A stretch of 29,771 bases of DNA from JAYRWN01 sp041917975 (lineage in GTDB: Bacteria > Bacteroidota > Bacteroidia > Chitinophagales > Saprospiraceae), in assembly GCA_041917975.1 (NCBI GenBank), contig JAYRWN010000366.1:1-29771 (forward strand), in the 5' to 3' direction. This document shows, piece by piece, positions 7,981-16,362 of this stretch; the first letter of the stretch is position 1, and each line of letters opens with the position of its first letter. The notes beneath the pieces are model-generated. The model saw nothing but the letters and a program-made list of their open reading frames with translations. It did no database searches and was not told where the DNA came from. The position numbers and the translations under genes were made by a program.

Positions 7981-10900
7981 ATGAAAAGTCTCAATTTATT
8001 GATAGCTTTTTGTTTATTGACCCTCATGGTGCATGGTCAAAATAAATTTTTAGACAAGACCTATACGGGCAAGAAGATCTCAACTAACAAGGTGCCTTTA
8101 CGTACCATACAAATCAATCATAAATTTAAGGTTTCACCCAATAAGGACTATCCGCGACTGGACGTACAAAGTTTGTCGTTGAACGGCAATCTGAAAATAA
8201 GCAGTTATCAACGCCTAGGAGCTTCTGTATCTTTGGAAGGGGAATATAAAGACTTCACCGTTCGTAATAAACCGGATTTTTCCGGACAACTGAAAGCGAT
8301 TAAAGATATTTTACCCGTATTACCGCAGAAGCAAAAACTGAGTGTACAGTCAGTTGAAGCTGCTGATACTTATGGTTGGCATACAGTACGCGTGCTCGAG
8401 GAGCATCAAGGCCTTCCGGTCTATGGCGGAGAAGCGGTGTTGCAGGTAAAGGGTGCGCAACTCCGGTTTATAGGTCGCCTGTTTAAAGTAGCGAATGACC
8501 TACCGGAAGCTGTGCTTAGTAAAACACAAGCTCTGACCAGGGCCAGGGAAGATGTAAAACAACACACCAAATTATTAGAACTAAATAAGACCGACTATTT
8601 GCCTAACCATCTTGGCAAAAACGAACTGGTAGTCTATCCGGAGGGGGACCAGCAAGGTCGATTGGCATATCATATAGAATTTTTCCCCAATTATGGTGAC
8701 CACTGGTTTTATCTCATCGACGCGCTAACCGGCGAGGTGATTAAAAAACACTCCCAAGCCTGTAAACTACATCATGATCATAGCGAGTTATTTGGCGGTC
8801 CGGCGACCGGTGTAGGTAAAGATCTGGCAGGCAAAGACCAGACCTTTAATACGTTTGATGACAACGGGACGCACTATTTGTTTGATGTTTCCAGGACTAT
8901 GTTTAAATCCCTGGGAAGCGCATCAAGCGAACCCGTAGGAGTGATCATCACCTTTGATGCTAAGAATACTAGTCCGGAAAACGATAACTTCAAGACTGAG
9001 ATAGTTACTAATTCCTCGCGAAACTGGTCTAACCCTACAGCTGTATCCGCACATGTCAATGCAGGGCTGGCATACGAATATCTGCGTTCTACCTTTAAAC
9101 GCAATTCCATCAATGGACAAGGTGGGAATATATATTCCATCATCAATGTCGTGGAAGACGACGGGTCCTCGATGGAAAATGCCTTCTGGAATGGTGCAGC
9201 GATGTTTTATGGCAACGGCGGCAACGGTTTTAATCCATTAGCCCGGGCCTTAGATGTGGCCGGTCATGAAATGTTTCACGGGGTGGTACAAAACACCGCT
9301 AACCTGGAATATGAAGGCGAGTCCGGGGCGATGAACGAGTCGTTTGCGGATATTTTTGGAGCAATGATAGACCGCGACGATTGGTTAATGGGTGAGGATG
9401 TGGTTAAACGGTCGGCATTCCCGAGTGGCGCCTTGCGAAGCCTGTCCGATCCACATAATGGAGGTACCTCATTGCGTGATCCAGGATATCAACCACGAAC
9501 CTTCAATGAACGTTATACTGGAACTCAGGACAACGGAGGCGTGCATATCAATAGCGGAATTCCTAACTGGGCATTCTTTAAGATTGCCACAGCTTTAGGA
9601 AAACCCAAAGCCGAACAGATATTTTACCGCGCTTTATCCGAATATCTCGTGCGCTCTTCCCAATTTGTAGACCTGCGCAATGCGGTGGTCATGGCCACCA
9701 AAGACATTCACGGCGCAAATGCCAGTGAACTGACTGTAATAAATACCGCTTTTAATGAGGTAGGAATTGTGGCCGGACAAGGCGGCGAATATCAGGAGGA
9801 TGTGCAGACGAACCCCGGTCAGGATGTTGTAGCTATTTTGAATGGTGCAGATGATGATCAGCTGTATTTGGCCAATGCAGCAGGTCAATTGATTACCGAA
9901 TCACTTTCTGAAAATCCTCCAAATAAGCGCCCAAGTGTAACCGATGATGGCAGTGCTTTGATTTACGCTTCTCAGGACGGTGTATTGCGATATATTGTTT
10001 TTGACTGGGTTAAAGGGGAATATCAAGCCGATGTTCTGGATGATCAAATCGAATGGGGCAATGCCGCCATTTCCAAAGATGGCACCCGGTTTGCGGCTAT
10101 ACCCAAAGAACCAGGCAATATAATCTATGTGTACGATTTTGCTATCAATGGGGGAGAATGGCGGGAGTACGAATTATATAACCCTACCTTTACTGAAGGT
10201 GTAACCACCGGAGATGTGTTAAGACCAGACGTCCTGGAATTTGATTTTACCGGTGAATATGTAATGTATGATGCCGAAAACAAAATAGAATCTCAAAACG
10301 GAAATTCCATCCAGTACTGGGACATTGGATTTTTACATGTATTTGACCAGCCAAACAAAACCTGGGGCAGTGGGCGTATTGACAAATTATTCAACAGTTT
10401 ACCCGAAAACACTACAGTGGGTAACCCTACTTTTTCAAAAAATTCTCCATACATTATTGCTTTCGACCTCATCGATGAGAATGTTAGCCCGGTAGGATAT
10501 TTTACATTAGGCGCAAATTTGGAGACTTTAGATGTCGACACCATTGTTGAAAACAACGTACCCGGCGAACCTACTTATTCGCGTTCGGATGACCGGATAC
10601 TGGTAAACACCGAGGTGGAAGAACTGATTATATTTACCCGATTGGACCTATATGCGATTCCTCTGGCAAAAAATAAGATCAGCATAGCTGGGGCCCCATC
10701 TCTTTTCCGCCAAAATGCTTCATCAGCTTATTGGTTTGGAACTGGAAGCCGGGATTTAGTTACTTCATTAAAAAATACTTTTATTCAGGACTTTCAGGTC
10801 AAAGTATATCCCAACCCGGTAACGCAGATCAGTACTCTGGAGTTCATAAATCAAAATAATGAACCGTGGATGATGAGGGTGTTTAGACCCGATGGAGCAG

Positions 10901-11037
10901 TGGTCGTTCAAAATCAAGGCCAGGGCAAGGGTTTGCATCGTGAATCTATCGGACTGAGCGGTCTTCCGGCTGGGATGTACCTGGTCAATCTAACTATTGG
11001 TGCTAAAACCGGAGCGGTGAAACTATGGAAAAAATAA
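7981..11037 (+). CDS. Secreted M4 (thermolysin-type) metallopeptidase with beta-propeller-like region and T9SS sorting domain
   Basis: A 1018-residue exported protein. Order of parts: signal peptide (to about residue 20, ending MVHGQ); FTP propeptide (about 95-170, GLPVYGGEAVLQV); PepSY-like propeptide region to about 255; M4 catalytic domain about 270-600. The zinc motif is HEMFH at 429-433 with the third ligand E453 in MNESFADIFG, and the catalytic His is H522 in NGGVHINSGIPN. All key M4 residues are intact. Residues about 620-920 are not M4: they carry about five PD40-like repeats (RPSVTDDGSALIYAS, AISKDGTRFAAI, TFSKNSPYIIAFD, PTYSRSDDRILVN). Residues 938-1018 form a type A T9SS C-terminal domain with KVYPNPV and LPAGMYLVNL, so the product should be secreted through the outer membrane and attached or released. 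The CDF gene follows 24 bases later. Confidence 0.96.
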   Translation: MKSLNLLIAFCLLTLMVHGQNKFLDKTYTGKKISTNKVPLRTIQINHKFKVSPNKDYPRLDVQSLSLNGNLKISSYQRLGASVSLEGEYKDFTVRNKPDFSGQLKAIKDILPVLPQKQKLSVQSVEAADTYGWHTVRVLEEHQGLPVYGGEAVLQVKGAQLRFIGRLFKVANDLPEAVLSKTQALTRAREDVKQHTKLLELNKTDYLPNHLGKNELVVYPEGDQQGRLAYHIEFFPNYGDHWFYLIDALTGEVIKKHSQACKLHHDHSELFGGPATGVGKDLAGKDQTFNTFDDNGTHYLFDVSRTMFKSLGSASSEPVGVIITFDAKNTSPENDNFKTEIVTNSSRNWSNPTAVSAHVNAGLAYEYLRSTFKRNSINGQGGNIYSIINVVEDDGSSMENAFWNGAAMFYGNGGNGFNPLARALDVAGHEMFHGVVQNTANLEYEGESGAMNESFADIFGAMIDRDDWLMGEDVVKRSAFPSGALRSLSDPHNGGTSLRDPGYQPRTFNERYTGTQDNGGVHINSGIPNWAFFKIATALGKPKAEQIFYRALSEYLVRSSQFVDLRNAVVMATKDIHGANASELTVINTAFNEVGIVAGQGGEYQEDVQTNPGQDVVAILNGADDDQLYLANAAGQLITESLSENPPNKRPSVTDDGSALIYASQDGVLRYIVFDWVKGEYQADVLDDQIEWGNAAISKDGTRFAAIPKEPGNIIYVYDFAINGGEWREYELYNPTFTEGVTTGDVLRPDVLEFDFTGEYVMYDAENKIESQNGNSIQYWDIGFLHVFDQPNKTWGSGRIDKLFNSLPENTTVGNPTFSKNSPYIIAFDLIDENVSPVGYFTLGANLETLDVDTIVENNVPGEPTYSRSDDRILVNTEVEELIIFTRLDLYAIPLAKNKISIAGAPSLFRQNASSAYWFGTGSRDLVTSLKNTFIQDFQVKVYPNPVTQISTLEFINQNNEPWMMRVFRPDGAVVVQNQGQGKGLHRESIGLSGLPAGMYLVNLTIGAKTGAVKLWKK

Positions 11038-11048
11038 ACCTATCCACT

Positions 11049-11054
11049 GAGGAG
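11049..11054 (+). promoter_or_regulatory. Strong Shine-Dalgarno site that fixes the GTG start of the CDF gene
   Basis: GAGGAG lies 7 bases upstream of the GTG at 11062. Such a strong site is uncommon in this window and supports the GTG as the true start; there is no in-frame ATG nearby. Confidence 0.6.
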
Positions 11055-11061
11055 ACTATTT

Positions 11062-12054
11062 GTGGATAGCTCAGTACAAAAAAAGAGAGTTTTACAATTG
11101 GCCCTCTTCATCAGCGTAGTGGTGATGGGTATAAAAGTATTGGCCTGGTTGTGGACCGGCTCCAACGCCATTTTATCGGATGCCTTGGAAAGTATTGTAA
11201 ACCTGGTGGCAGGAAGTTTTGCCCTCTACAGTGTGATTATAGCCGGCAAGCCCAAAGATGAAAGCCATCCTTATGGTCATGGTAAAATAGAATTTCTATC
11301 TGCCGGACTGGAAGGAACATTAATAGCGATAGCCGGCACGACGATATTGGTTAAGGCTGTCTATAATTTTTGGCATCCACAAGCCTTAAAAAGTGTGGAT
11401 GTGGGCTTATGGCTGACCTTACTTACCGGAGGCATAAACTTTATTACTGGTCAGTATTTACAAAAAAACGCACGCCGGCTTAAATCCCTGACTCTGGAGG
11501 CGGATGGCAAACACCTCAGCTCCGATGCGTGGTCCAGTGCTGGTCTTGGTCTTGGGTTACTGATGATCTGGCTAACCGGGTTGCAGTGGTTGGATAATGC
11601 TATAGCTGTAGTCATGGGACTTTATATTCTATTCACGGGTTATCAGTTGATGCGAAAATCGCTAGCCGGTGTGATGGATGAAGCTGATTATGTGCTGATT
11701 GAACAATTAATAGATATCCTAAACCAGAATCGACAAGCTCATTGGGTAGATGTGCATAATTTCAGGGTCATCAAGTACGGGACGGATTTGCATATTGATT
11801 GTCATGTGACACTGCCCTGGTATTTATCCTTACAGGAAGCTCATCAGAGCATATCGGAGGTGGAAAAAATCATTGGAGCACAGGCGGAGCATAAAATAGA
11901 ACTATTCATTCATGCTGATCCCTGTCTCACTACGTCATGTTCTATATGTACGCATACAACCTGTGCGGAAAGGCTACATCCGTTTCAACGGCAAGTCACC
12001 TGGAAACTCTCCAATGTGCTGCCCAATGTCAAACACCATCTGAGCACAGAATAA
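11062..12054 (+). CDS. Cation diffusion facilitator (CDF) family transporter
   Basis: A 330-residue inner-membrane protein with about six hydrophobic segments followed by a cytoplasmic ferredoxin-like domain, the CDF layout for proton-coupled efflux of divalent metals. Family motifs: ILSDALES in TM2 (D40), SHPYGHGKIE after TM2/TM3, and HLSSD in TM5 (H151, D155). The TM2 site is unusual: where zinc CDFs such as YiiP have DxxxD, here it reads D40-A-L-E-S44, so the second acidic ligand is missing unless E43 serves. The C-terminus carries a Cys cluster C288, C293, C296, C301 (PCLTTSCSICTHTTC) that could bind metal. The start is GTG with a good SD; the gene follows the M4 peptidase by 24 bases, so cotranscription is likely. 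Metal specificity is not determinable; zinc or iron are candidates. Confidence 0.92.
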   Translation: MDSSVQKKRVLQLALFISVVVMGIKVLAWLWTGSNAILSDALESIVNLVAGSFALYSVIIAGKPKDESHPYGHGKIEFLSAGLEGTLIAIAGTTILVKAVYNFWHPQALKSVDVGLWLTLLTGGINFITGQYLQKNARRLKSLTLEADGKHLSSDAWSSAGLGLGLLMIWLTGLQWLDNAIAVVMGLYILFTGYQLMRKSLAGVMDEADYVLIEQLIDILNQNRQAHWVDVHNFRVIKYGTDLHIDCHVTLPWYLSLQEAHQSISEVEKIIGAQAEHKIELFIHADPCLTTSCSICTHTTCAERLHPFQRQVTWKLSNVLPNVKHHLSTE

Positions 12055-12066
12055 ATACTAAACTAG

Positions 12067-14826
12067 TCAGGCAAAAGTTTCGGCGATGATGGAGCTTTGT
12101 TGTTGGTCATGAATGGCTTTAAATCCGGTAGCTGGGGATGCAGACGCTTTGCGCCCGATAATTCGAAAACCTTGGTCAGGAAAATGGTACAATAAAGACA
12201 TCCAAGCACCCATATTGGTTGGTTCTTCCTGTACCCAAACTTTTTCTGCCTGATGGTATTTGGCGAAAAGAGCTTCCATTTGGGTTTTTGGCCATGGATA
12301 TAATTGTTCTATCCGCACCAGGGCTACATCCTGATGTTGACCTTTTTCTTGGGCCTCCAGCAGGTCAAAATAAATTTTACCACTACAGAAAGCGAGTCGA
12401 CGTACCTTTTTGGCCTGTGTTTTAGGGATACTACCATCATCTAATAGCTCCTGAAATGCCGTTTGCCCGGTAAATTGATTTAGGGATGAGACACAACGTG
12501 GATGACGAAGCAAGGATTTGGGTGACATGATGACGAGTGGTTTGCGAAATGGGCGGGCCAGCTGGCGACGCAATAAATGAAAAAAGTTAGCCGGAGATGT
12601 GCAGTTAGCAATGGTAATATTGTTATCTGCGCCCATTTGCATAAATCGCTCCAGGCGGGCACTGGAATGTTCCGGGCCTTGACCTTCATAGCCATGGGGT
12701 AATAACATGACCAGGCCGCTCATCCGTTGCCATTTACTTTCAGACGCGCTGATGAATTGGTCGATCATGGTCTGTGCCCCATTGGCAAAGTCGCCAAACT
12801 GAGCCTCCCATATCACCAAGGCATTGGGTGTTGCTAACGAATAGCCATATTCGAATCCCAAAACACCAAACTCAGACAACAGAGAATTATAGATGCGAAT
12901 TTTGCCAGGAGCTCCTGGGAGTGTATCGAGTCGATTAAACGGTTGATAGGAATCGTTGTCATAGAATACCGCATGGCGGTGCGAAAACGTTCCGCGTTTT
13001 ACATCCTGACCACTTAGTCTTACATCGCGACCATCCATTAAGATGCTGCAATACGCAGTCAGTTCAGCCAGAGCCCAATCTAATTTTCCATTTTCAATCA
13101 GTTCTTTTTGAGATTTAAGTAACCGGCTGACTTTGACCAAAGGATTAAAACCAGCTGGAACTGAGGTTAAATGATTGAGGATCATTTTTAAATGATCTTC
13201 ACTTATGCCGGTGGGTGGTGAAGTAGAAAAGTCTTGGGGGCCTTTGAAATGAGCCTTCAGATCACGCCAAGCTTGTTCAGGCTCCTGATAAGTATAAGGC
13301 AGAGGTTTTTGTTTGATCATATCCAGCCTGGACTGAAGGTTATTCCAGTATTCGGACTCCATTTCCTGAGCCATATCTTTTTCCAATTCACCGCGGTCAA
13401 TGAGCAATTGTGTGTAGATTTCCCTTGGGTTAGGGTGTTTACTGATGATGTCATACATTTCCGGTTGAGTAAATTTCGGATCATCGGCTTCATTATGTCC
13501 ATGACGCCGATAGCAGACCATATCTATGAATACATCATTATTAAATAATTGGCGGTATTCCGTAGCCAATTCCACAGCAAATATTACTGCTTCCGGGTCA
13601 TCGCCGTTTACATGAAACACGGGGGCTTGTACCAGACTAGCTACACCTGTGCTGTAAGTAGAAGAACGGGCATCATCAAAATCGGTGGTAAACCCAATTT
13701 GATTATTGATGACGAAATGAATGGTGCCACCGGTATAATAGCCAGGGAGCTGACTCATCTGAACAGTTTCATAGACTATTCCTTGTCCGGCTAAAGCGGC
13801 ATCCCCGTGAATAAGAATAGGGAGAATACGATCGTAATCGCTATTATATAAAATATCCGCTTTGGCGCGGGCAAAACCTTCTACCACTGGATTTACTGCT
13901 TCCAGATGTGAAGGGTTAGGGACCAATTTCAGATGCATCGTGTGACTTTCCAGCGTAGGCACTTGGGAAGAATACCCCATATGATACTTTACATCGCCAT
14001 CACCGAAGCTCAGGTCAGGTACGGCCGTTCCTTCAAATTCATTAAAGATTTGTTCATAGGTTTTTCTCATGATATTGGCTAAAACATTTAGGCGGCCACG
14101 ATGAGCCATTCCAATGATGACCTCTTGTACGCCTTTGGATGCACCCAAGTTAATGATGGCATCCAGCGCGGCGATGGTCGTTTCTCCGCCTTCTAACGAA
14201 AACCTTTTTTGCCCCACGTATTTGGTGTGGAGGAATTTTTCGAACATAACCGCACCATTAAGTTTGTCCAGAATACGGCGTTTTTTATTAAGGGTCAGGC
14301 CATAACCGGCTGATAGATCACGCTGTTCTATTTTTTGACGCAACCACATTCTTTTTTCGCGGTTTTCGATATGAGCGTATTCGAAACCGATATTGCCACA
14401 ATAGATTTTATTCAGATGATCCACTATTTGGTGCAAAGTTTTACCCTGCAACCCTATTTCTTCTCCCGATTTAAACACTTTAGGTAAGTCGTCAGCCGAG
14501 AGGTGATAATCTTCTAAGCTTAAGTATGGTTTGCGATCGCGCCGTTTGCGAATGGGGTTGGTTGTGGATAAAAGATGTCCTCGTGTGCGGTAGCCATGGA
14601 TCATAGATACCACGCCATATTCTTTGAGCAAATTGTCAGAGGATGCTTCAATTTTCTGTGCAGGTACAGTTTCTGTTTGGCCGTTTTGGTGGTGTGTACC
14701 AAACTCAAAACCGGCAAAAAAAGTCCGCCATCCTTCTTCTACAGCCTGTGGGTCGGCTTTAAACTGTTGGTATAATGCGTCAATATATGCAGGGTGGGCA
14801 TTAAAAACATAGGAATAATCTTTCAT
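12067..14826 (-). CDS. sucA: 2-oxoglutarate dehydrogenase E1 component
   Basis: A 919-residue thiamine-diphosphate enzyme, the normal length for SucA. It decarboxylates 2-oxoglutarate and passes the succinyl group to the E2 lipoyl domain in the TCA cycle. Visible features: N-terminal SYVFNAHPAYIDALYQQFK (E2-binding tail), substrate-handling His in MAHRGRLNVLAN (H242), HGDAALAGQG (340-349), NNQIGFTT, and the cofactor/metal region HVNGDDPEAV (405-414) followed by CYRRHGHNEADDP. The C-terminal half has EAQFGDFANGAQ and LLPHGYEGQGPEHSSAR. The usual partner sucB (E2) is not adjacent: immediately downstream, 12 bases away, is the convergent CDF gene. The upstream region is shared with divergent rpsT; I see no clear promoter on the sucA side. 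Confidence 0.98.
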   Translation of the reverse strand: MKDYSYVFNAHPAYIDALYQQFKADPQAVEEGWRTFFAGFEFGTHHQNGQTETVPAQKIEASSDNLLKEYGVVSMIHGYRTRGHLLSTTNPIRKRRDRKPYLSLEDYHLSADDLPKVFKSGEEIGLQGKTLHQIVDHLNKIYCGNIGFEYAHIENREKRMWLRQKIEQRDLSAGYGLTLNKKRRILDKLNGAVMFEKFLHTKYVGQKRFSLEGGETTIAALDAIINLGASKGVQEVIIGMAHRGRLNVLANIMRKTYEQIFNEFEGTAVPDLSFGDGDVKYHMGYSSQVPTLESHTMHLKLVPNPSHLEAVNPVVEGFARAKADILYNSDYDRILPILIHGDAALAGQGIVYETVQMSQLPGYYTGGTIHFVINNQIGFTTDFDDARSSTYSTGVASLVQAPVFHVNGDDPEAVIFAVELATEYRQLFNNDVFIDMVCYRRHGHNEADDPKFTQPEMYDIISKHPNPREIYTQLLIDRGELEKDMAQEMESEYWNNLQSRLDMIKQKPLPYTYQEPEQAWRDLKAHFKGPQDFSTSPPTGISEDHLKMILNHLTSVPAGFNPLVKVSRLLKSQKELIENGKLDWALAELTAYCSILMDGRDVRLSGQDVKRGTFSHRHAVFYDNDSYQPFNRLDTLPGAPGKIRIYNSLLSEFGVLGFEYGYSLATPNALVIWEAQFGDFANGAQTMIDQFISASESKWQRMSGLVMLLPHGYEGQGPEHSSARLERFMQMGADNNITIANCTSPANFFHLLRRQLARPFRKPLVIMSPKSLLRHPRCVSSLNQFTGQTAFQELLDDGSIPKTQAKKVRRLAFCSGKIYFDLLEAQEKGQHQDVALVRIEQLYPWPKTQMEALFAKYHQAEKVWVQEEPTNMGAWMSLLYHFPDQGFRIIGRKASASPATGFKAIHDQQQSSIIAETFA

Positions 14827-14975
14827 AACCGTCGCAGGTTTTTTTTGATCTGCTGTTCAAATGATGACCAGTGCTGTGTTAGTAACCAATCAGCACCGGA
14901 TTTCGTTGTAAGTCCAGCCGGACAAATTTCTTAAAAAACTTTGATTATCAACAGGCACAATTCTAAAATAATACT

Positions 14976-14983
14976 TATCTTTG
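14976..14983 (+). promoter_or_regulatory. Probable -7 promoter element for rpsT
   Basis: TATCTTTG followed by C exactly matches the Bacteroidota -7 consensus TAnnTTTG, 49 bases before the rpsT ATG. A TTG is present at 14941-14943 but is farther upstream (32 bases) than the usual spacing, so the -33 box is unresolved. Confidence 0.6.
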
Positions 14984-15032
14984 CCATCCATTTTTAAAAA
15001 ATCTTTTAACAAGAAACTAAAGATTCGGCTTT

Positions 15033-15284
15033 ATGGCACATCACGCTTCTGCAAAAAAACGGATCAGACAGACCGAAAAACGCAATCTTCAACAGCGTTA
15101 TTATAAGAAGTCAACCCGTACTTCTATTCAAAAGTTACGGAATATGACTGAAAAAAAGGAAGCGGAGACCTTTCTGCCCAAGGTGGTTAGTATGATCGAT
15201 AAACTGGCCAAAAACAACAGTTGGCACAGGAATAAAGCCAGTAATTTGAAAAGCAAAATTATGTCGTTTGTGAATTCTCTGTAA
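15033..15284 (+). CDS. rpsT: 30S ribosomal protein S20
   Basis: An 83-residue, strongly basic protein beginning MAHHASAKKRIRQTEKRN, the S20 signature, and rich in Lys/Arg throughout. Length is normal for Bacteroidota S20. It binds 16S rRNA early in 30S assembly. The gene is monocistronic: a TATCTTTG element upstream and a strong terminator 26 bases after the stop. Confidence 0.98.
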   Translation: MAHHASAKKRIRQTEKRNLQQRYYKKSTRTSIQKLRNMTEKKEAETFLPKVVSMIDKLAKNNSWHRNKASNLKSKIMSFVNSL

Positions 15285-15309
15285 GGCACAAACAGAAAGA
15301 ACAAATAAT

Positions 15310-15342
15310 AAGAGGTTGTCTTTTTAGGCAACCTCTTTTTTT
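15310..15342 (+). terminator. Rho-independent terminator after rpsT
   Basis: Stem AAGAGGTTG (15310-15318) pairs with CAACCTCTT (15329-15337), extended by one wobble and one G-C pair around a TTTTTA loop, and runs into a T-tract to 15342. Confidence 0.9.
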
Positions 15343-15477
15343 ATCTACAACCAAAATGAATCTTCAGTACCGTCAAATAACGGTATCCCAAAGTTAGTAA
15401 AGCCTGATGGTTGTTATTTGACCGGATGATACTGGTCAATTCATAAGGGGGCATAAAATAAGGGGAGAGACAAATAT

Positions 15478-16284
15478 TTATCTAGAGATTTCCGGGCAGT
15501 TCACTCTGCCAAAGTAATAAACCAATGCAATCCCGGCAAAGGTGTAAAAATCCCGATCAGAACTGGAGCCGCGTTGAAAACCGGCTTGACCAATTTTTGG
15601 GGTGGTGATGGAGCGATCGCTCAAGATGACTGCCATGGGATCACGTTGACTGGATAACTCTAACATGTTAGGGTAAGTGGTGCTGAGGTCATCAATATAG
15701 TCGGTAAATAATTTGCGGACCGAGCCCTCAATATTAATACTCCAACGGTAGTTAAGGTCAAATTTAAAACCAAATCCCAAGTTTAACCCAGTTTGAAACG
15801 TGGCGTATTCATCTCCGGGTAATTGACCTTCAGTGCCTAAAGGCTGCAGCGCATACCATTCACCTTCATATTTAGCTTTGGGATTAAACTTTATCATGGA
15901 TATCCCACCGAACATATAAGGAGTAAAATACGAGTCGTTACTGCCATGGATGTAGGGAAAAAAGTTAAATTCCATATCCACGTTGCCATCGAAAACCATA
16001 GAACGGAAGCTTAGGTTCCGTTGACGTTGGAAGACATTATCTGCACGGGCATCATCGCCACGCAGTGTACCGATATTGCCATTTAATCTGAAGGAAATGC
16101 GTTCGTTAAAATTATAGCGGTAAATAAGCCCGCCGGCTAATCCCGGTAAACCTAAGTCGAACTGGGTGTTGAGGTCGCCAAAATAATGCGCTAACCCCAG
16201 CCATCCCCCTAATTCCACTCCTTTCTGTGCTGACGAGGTTATTCCCGTGGCCCACACTAATAACACGCACAGGTATATCTTCAT
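15478..16284 (-). CDS. DUF6089-type outer-membrane beta-barrel, PorG-like
   Basis: About 268 residues, with a signal peptide (MKIYLCVLLVWATGITSSAQ) and then an 8-stranded-barrel pattern: GGWLGLAHYFGDLN, YRYNFNERISFRLN, MEFNFFPY, GLNLGFGFKFDLNYRWSINIEG, ending FAGIALVYYFGR. The GxxxYxGDLN start and the NFFPY motif are characteristic of the DUF6089 family that includes PorG, an outer-membrane part of the type IX secretion system. A T9SS sorting domain elsewhere in the window fits. Still, DUF6089 has several paralogs and PorG cannot be assigned firmly. An in-frame ATG at 16299 would add five residues (MQSNS); I prefer the start at 16284 because it begins directly with the signal peptide. It lies downstream of nadA by about 80 bases. 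Confidence 0.8.
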   Translation of the reverse strand: MKIYLCVLLVWATGITSSAQKGVELGGWLGLAHYFGDLNTQFDLGLPGLAGGLIYRYNFNERISFRLNGNIGTLRGDDARADNVFQRQRNLSFRSMVFDGNVDMEFNFFPYIHGSNDSYFTPYMFGGISMIKFNPKAKYEGEWYALQPLGTEGQLPGDEYATFQTGLNLGFGFKFDLNYRWSINIEGSVRKLFTDYIDDLSTTYPNMLELSSQRDPMAVILSDRSITTPKIGQAGFQRGSSSDRDFYTFAGIALVYYFGRVNCPEISR

Positions 16285-16362
16285 GGAATTGGATTGCATC
16301 TTGGAGGTATTAACGACGAGACGCGTTTTTTTGGTATTCGATGAGCCAAAATCGAGCCAAAT

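Noticed and set aside
15368..15385. Hairpin TACCGT-CAAATA-ACGGTA after the rpsT terminator
   Set aside because: The stem is only six bases, has no T-tract, and rpsT already has a strong terminator; no function can be supported.
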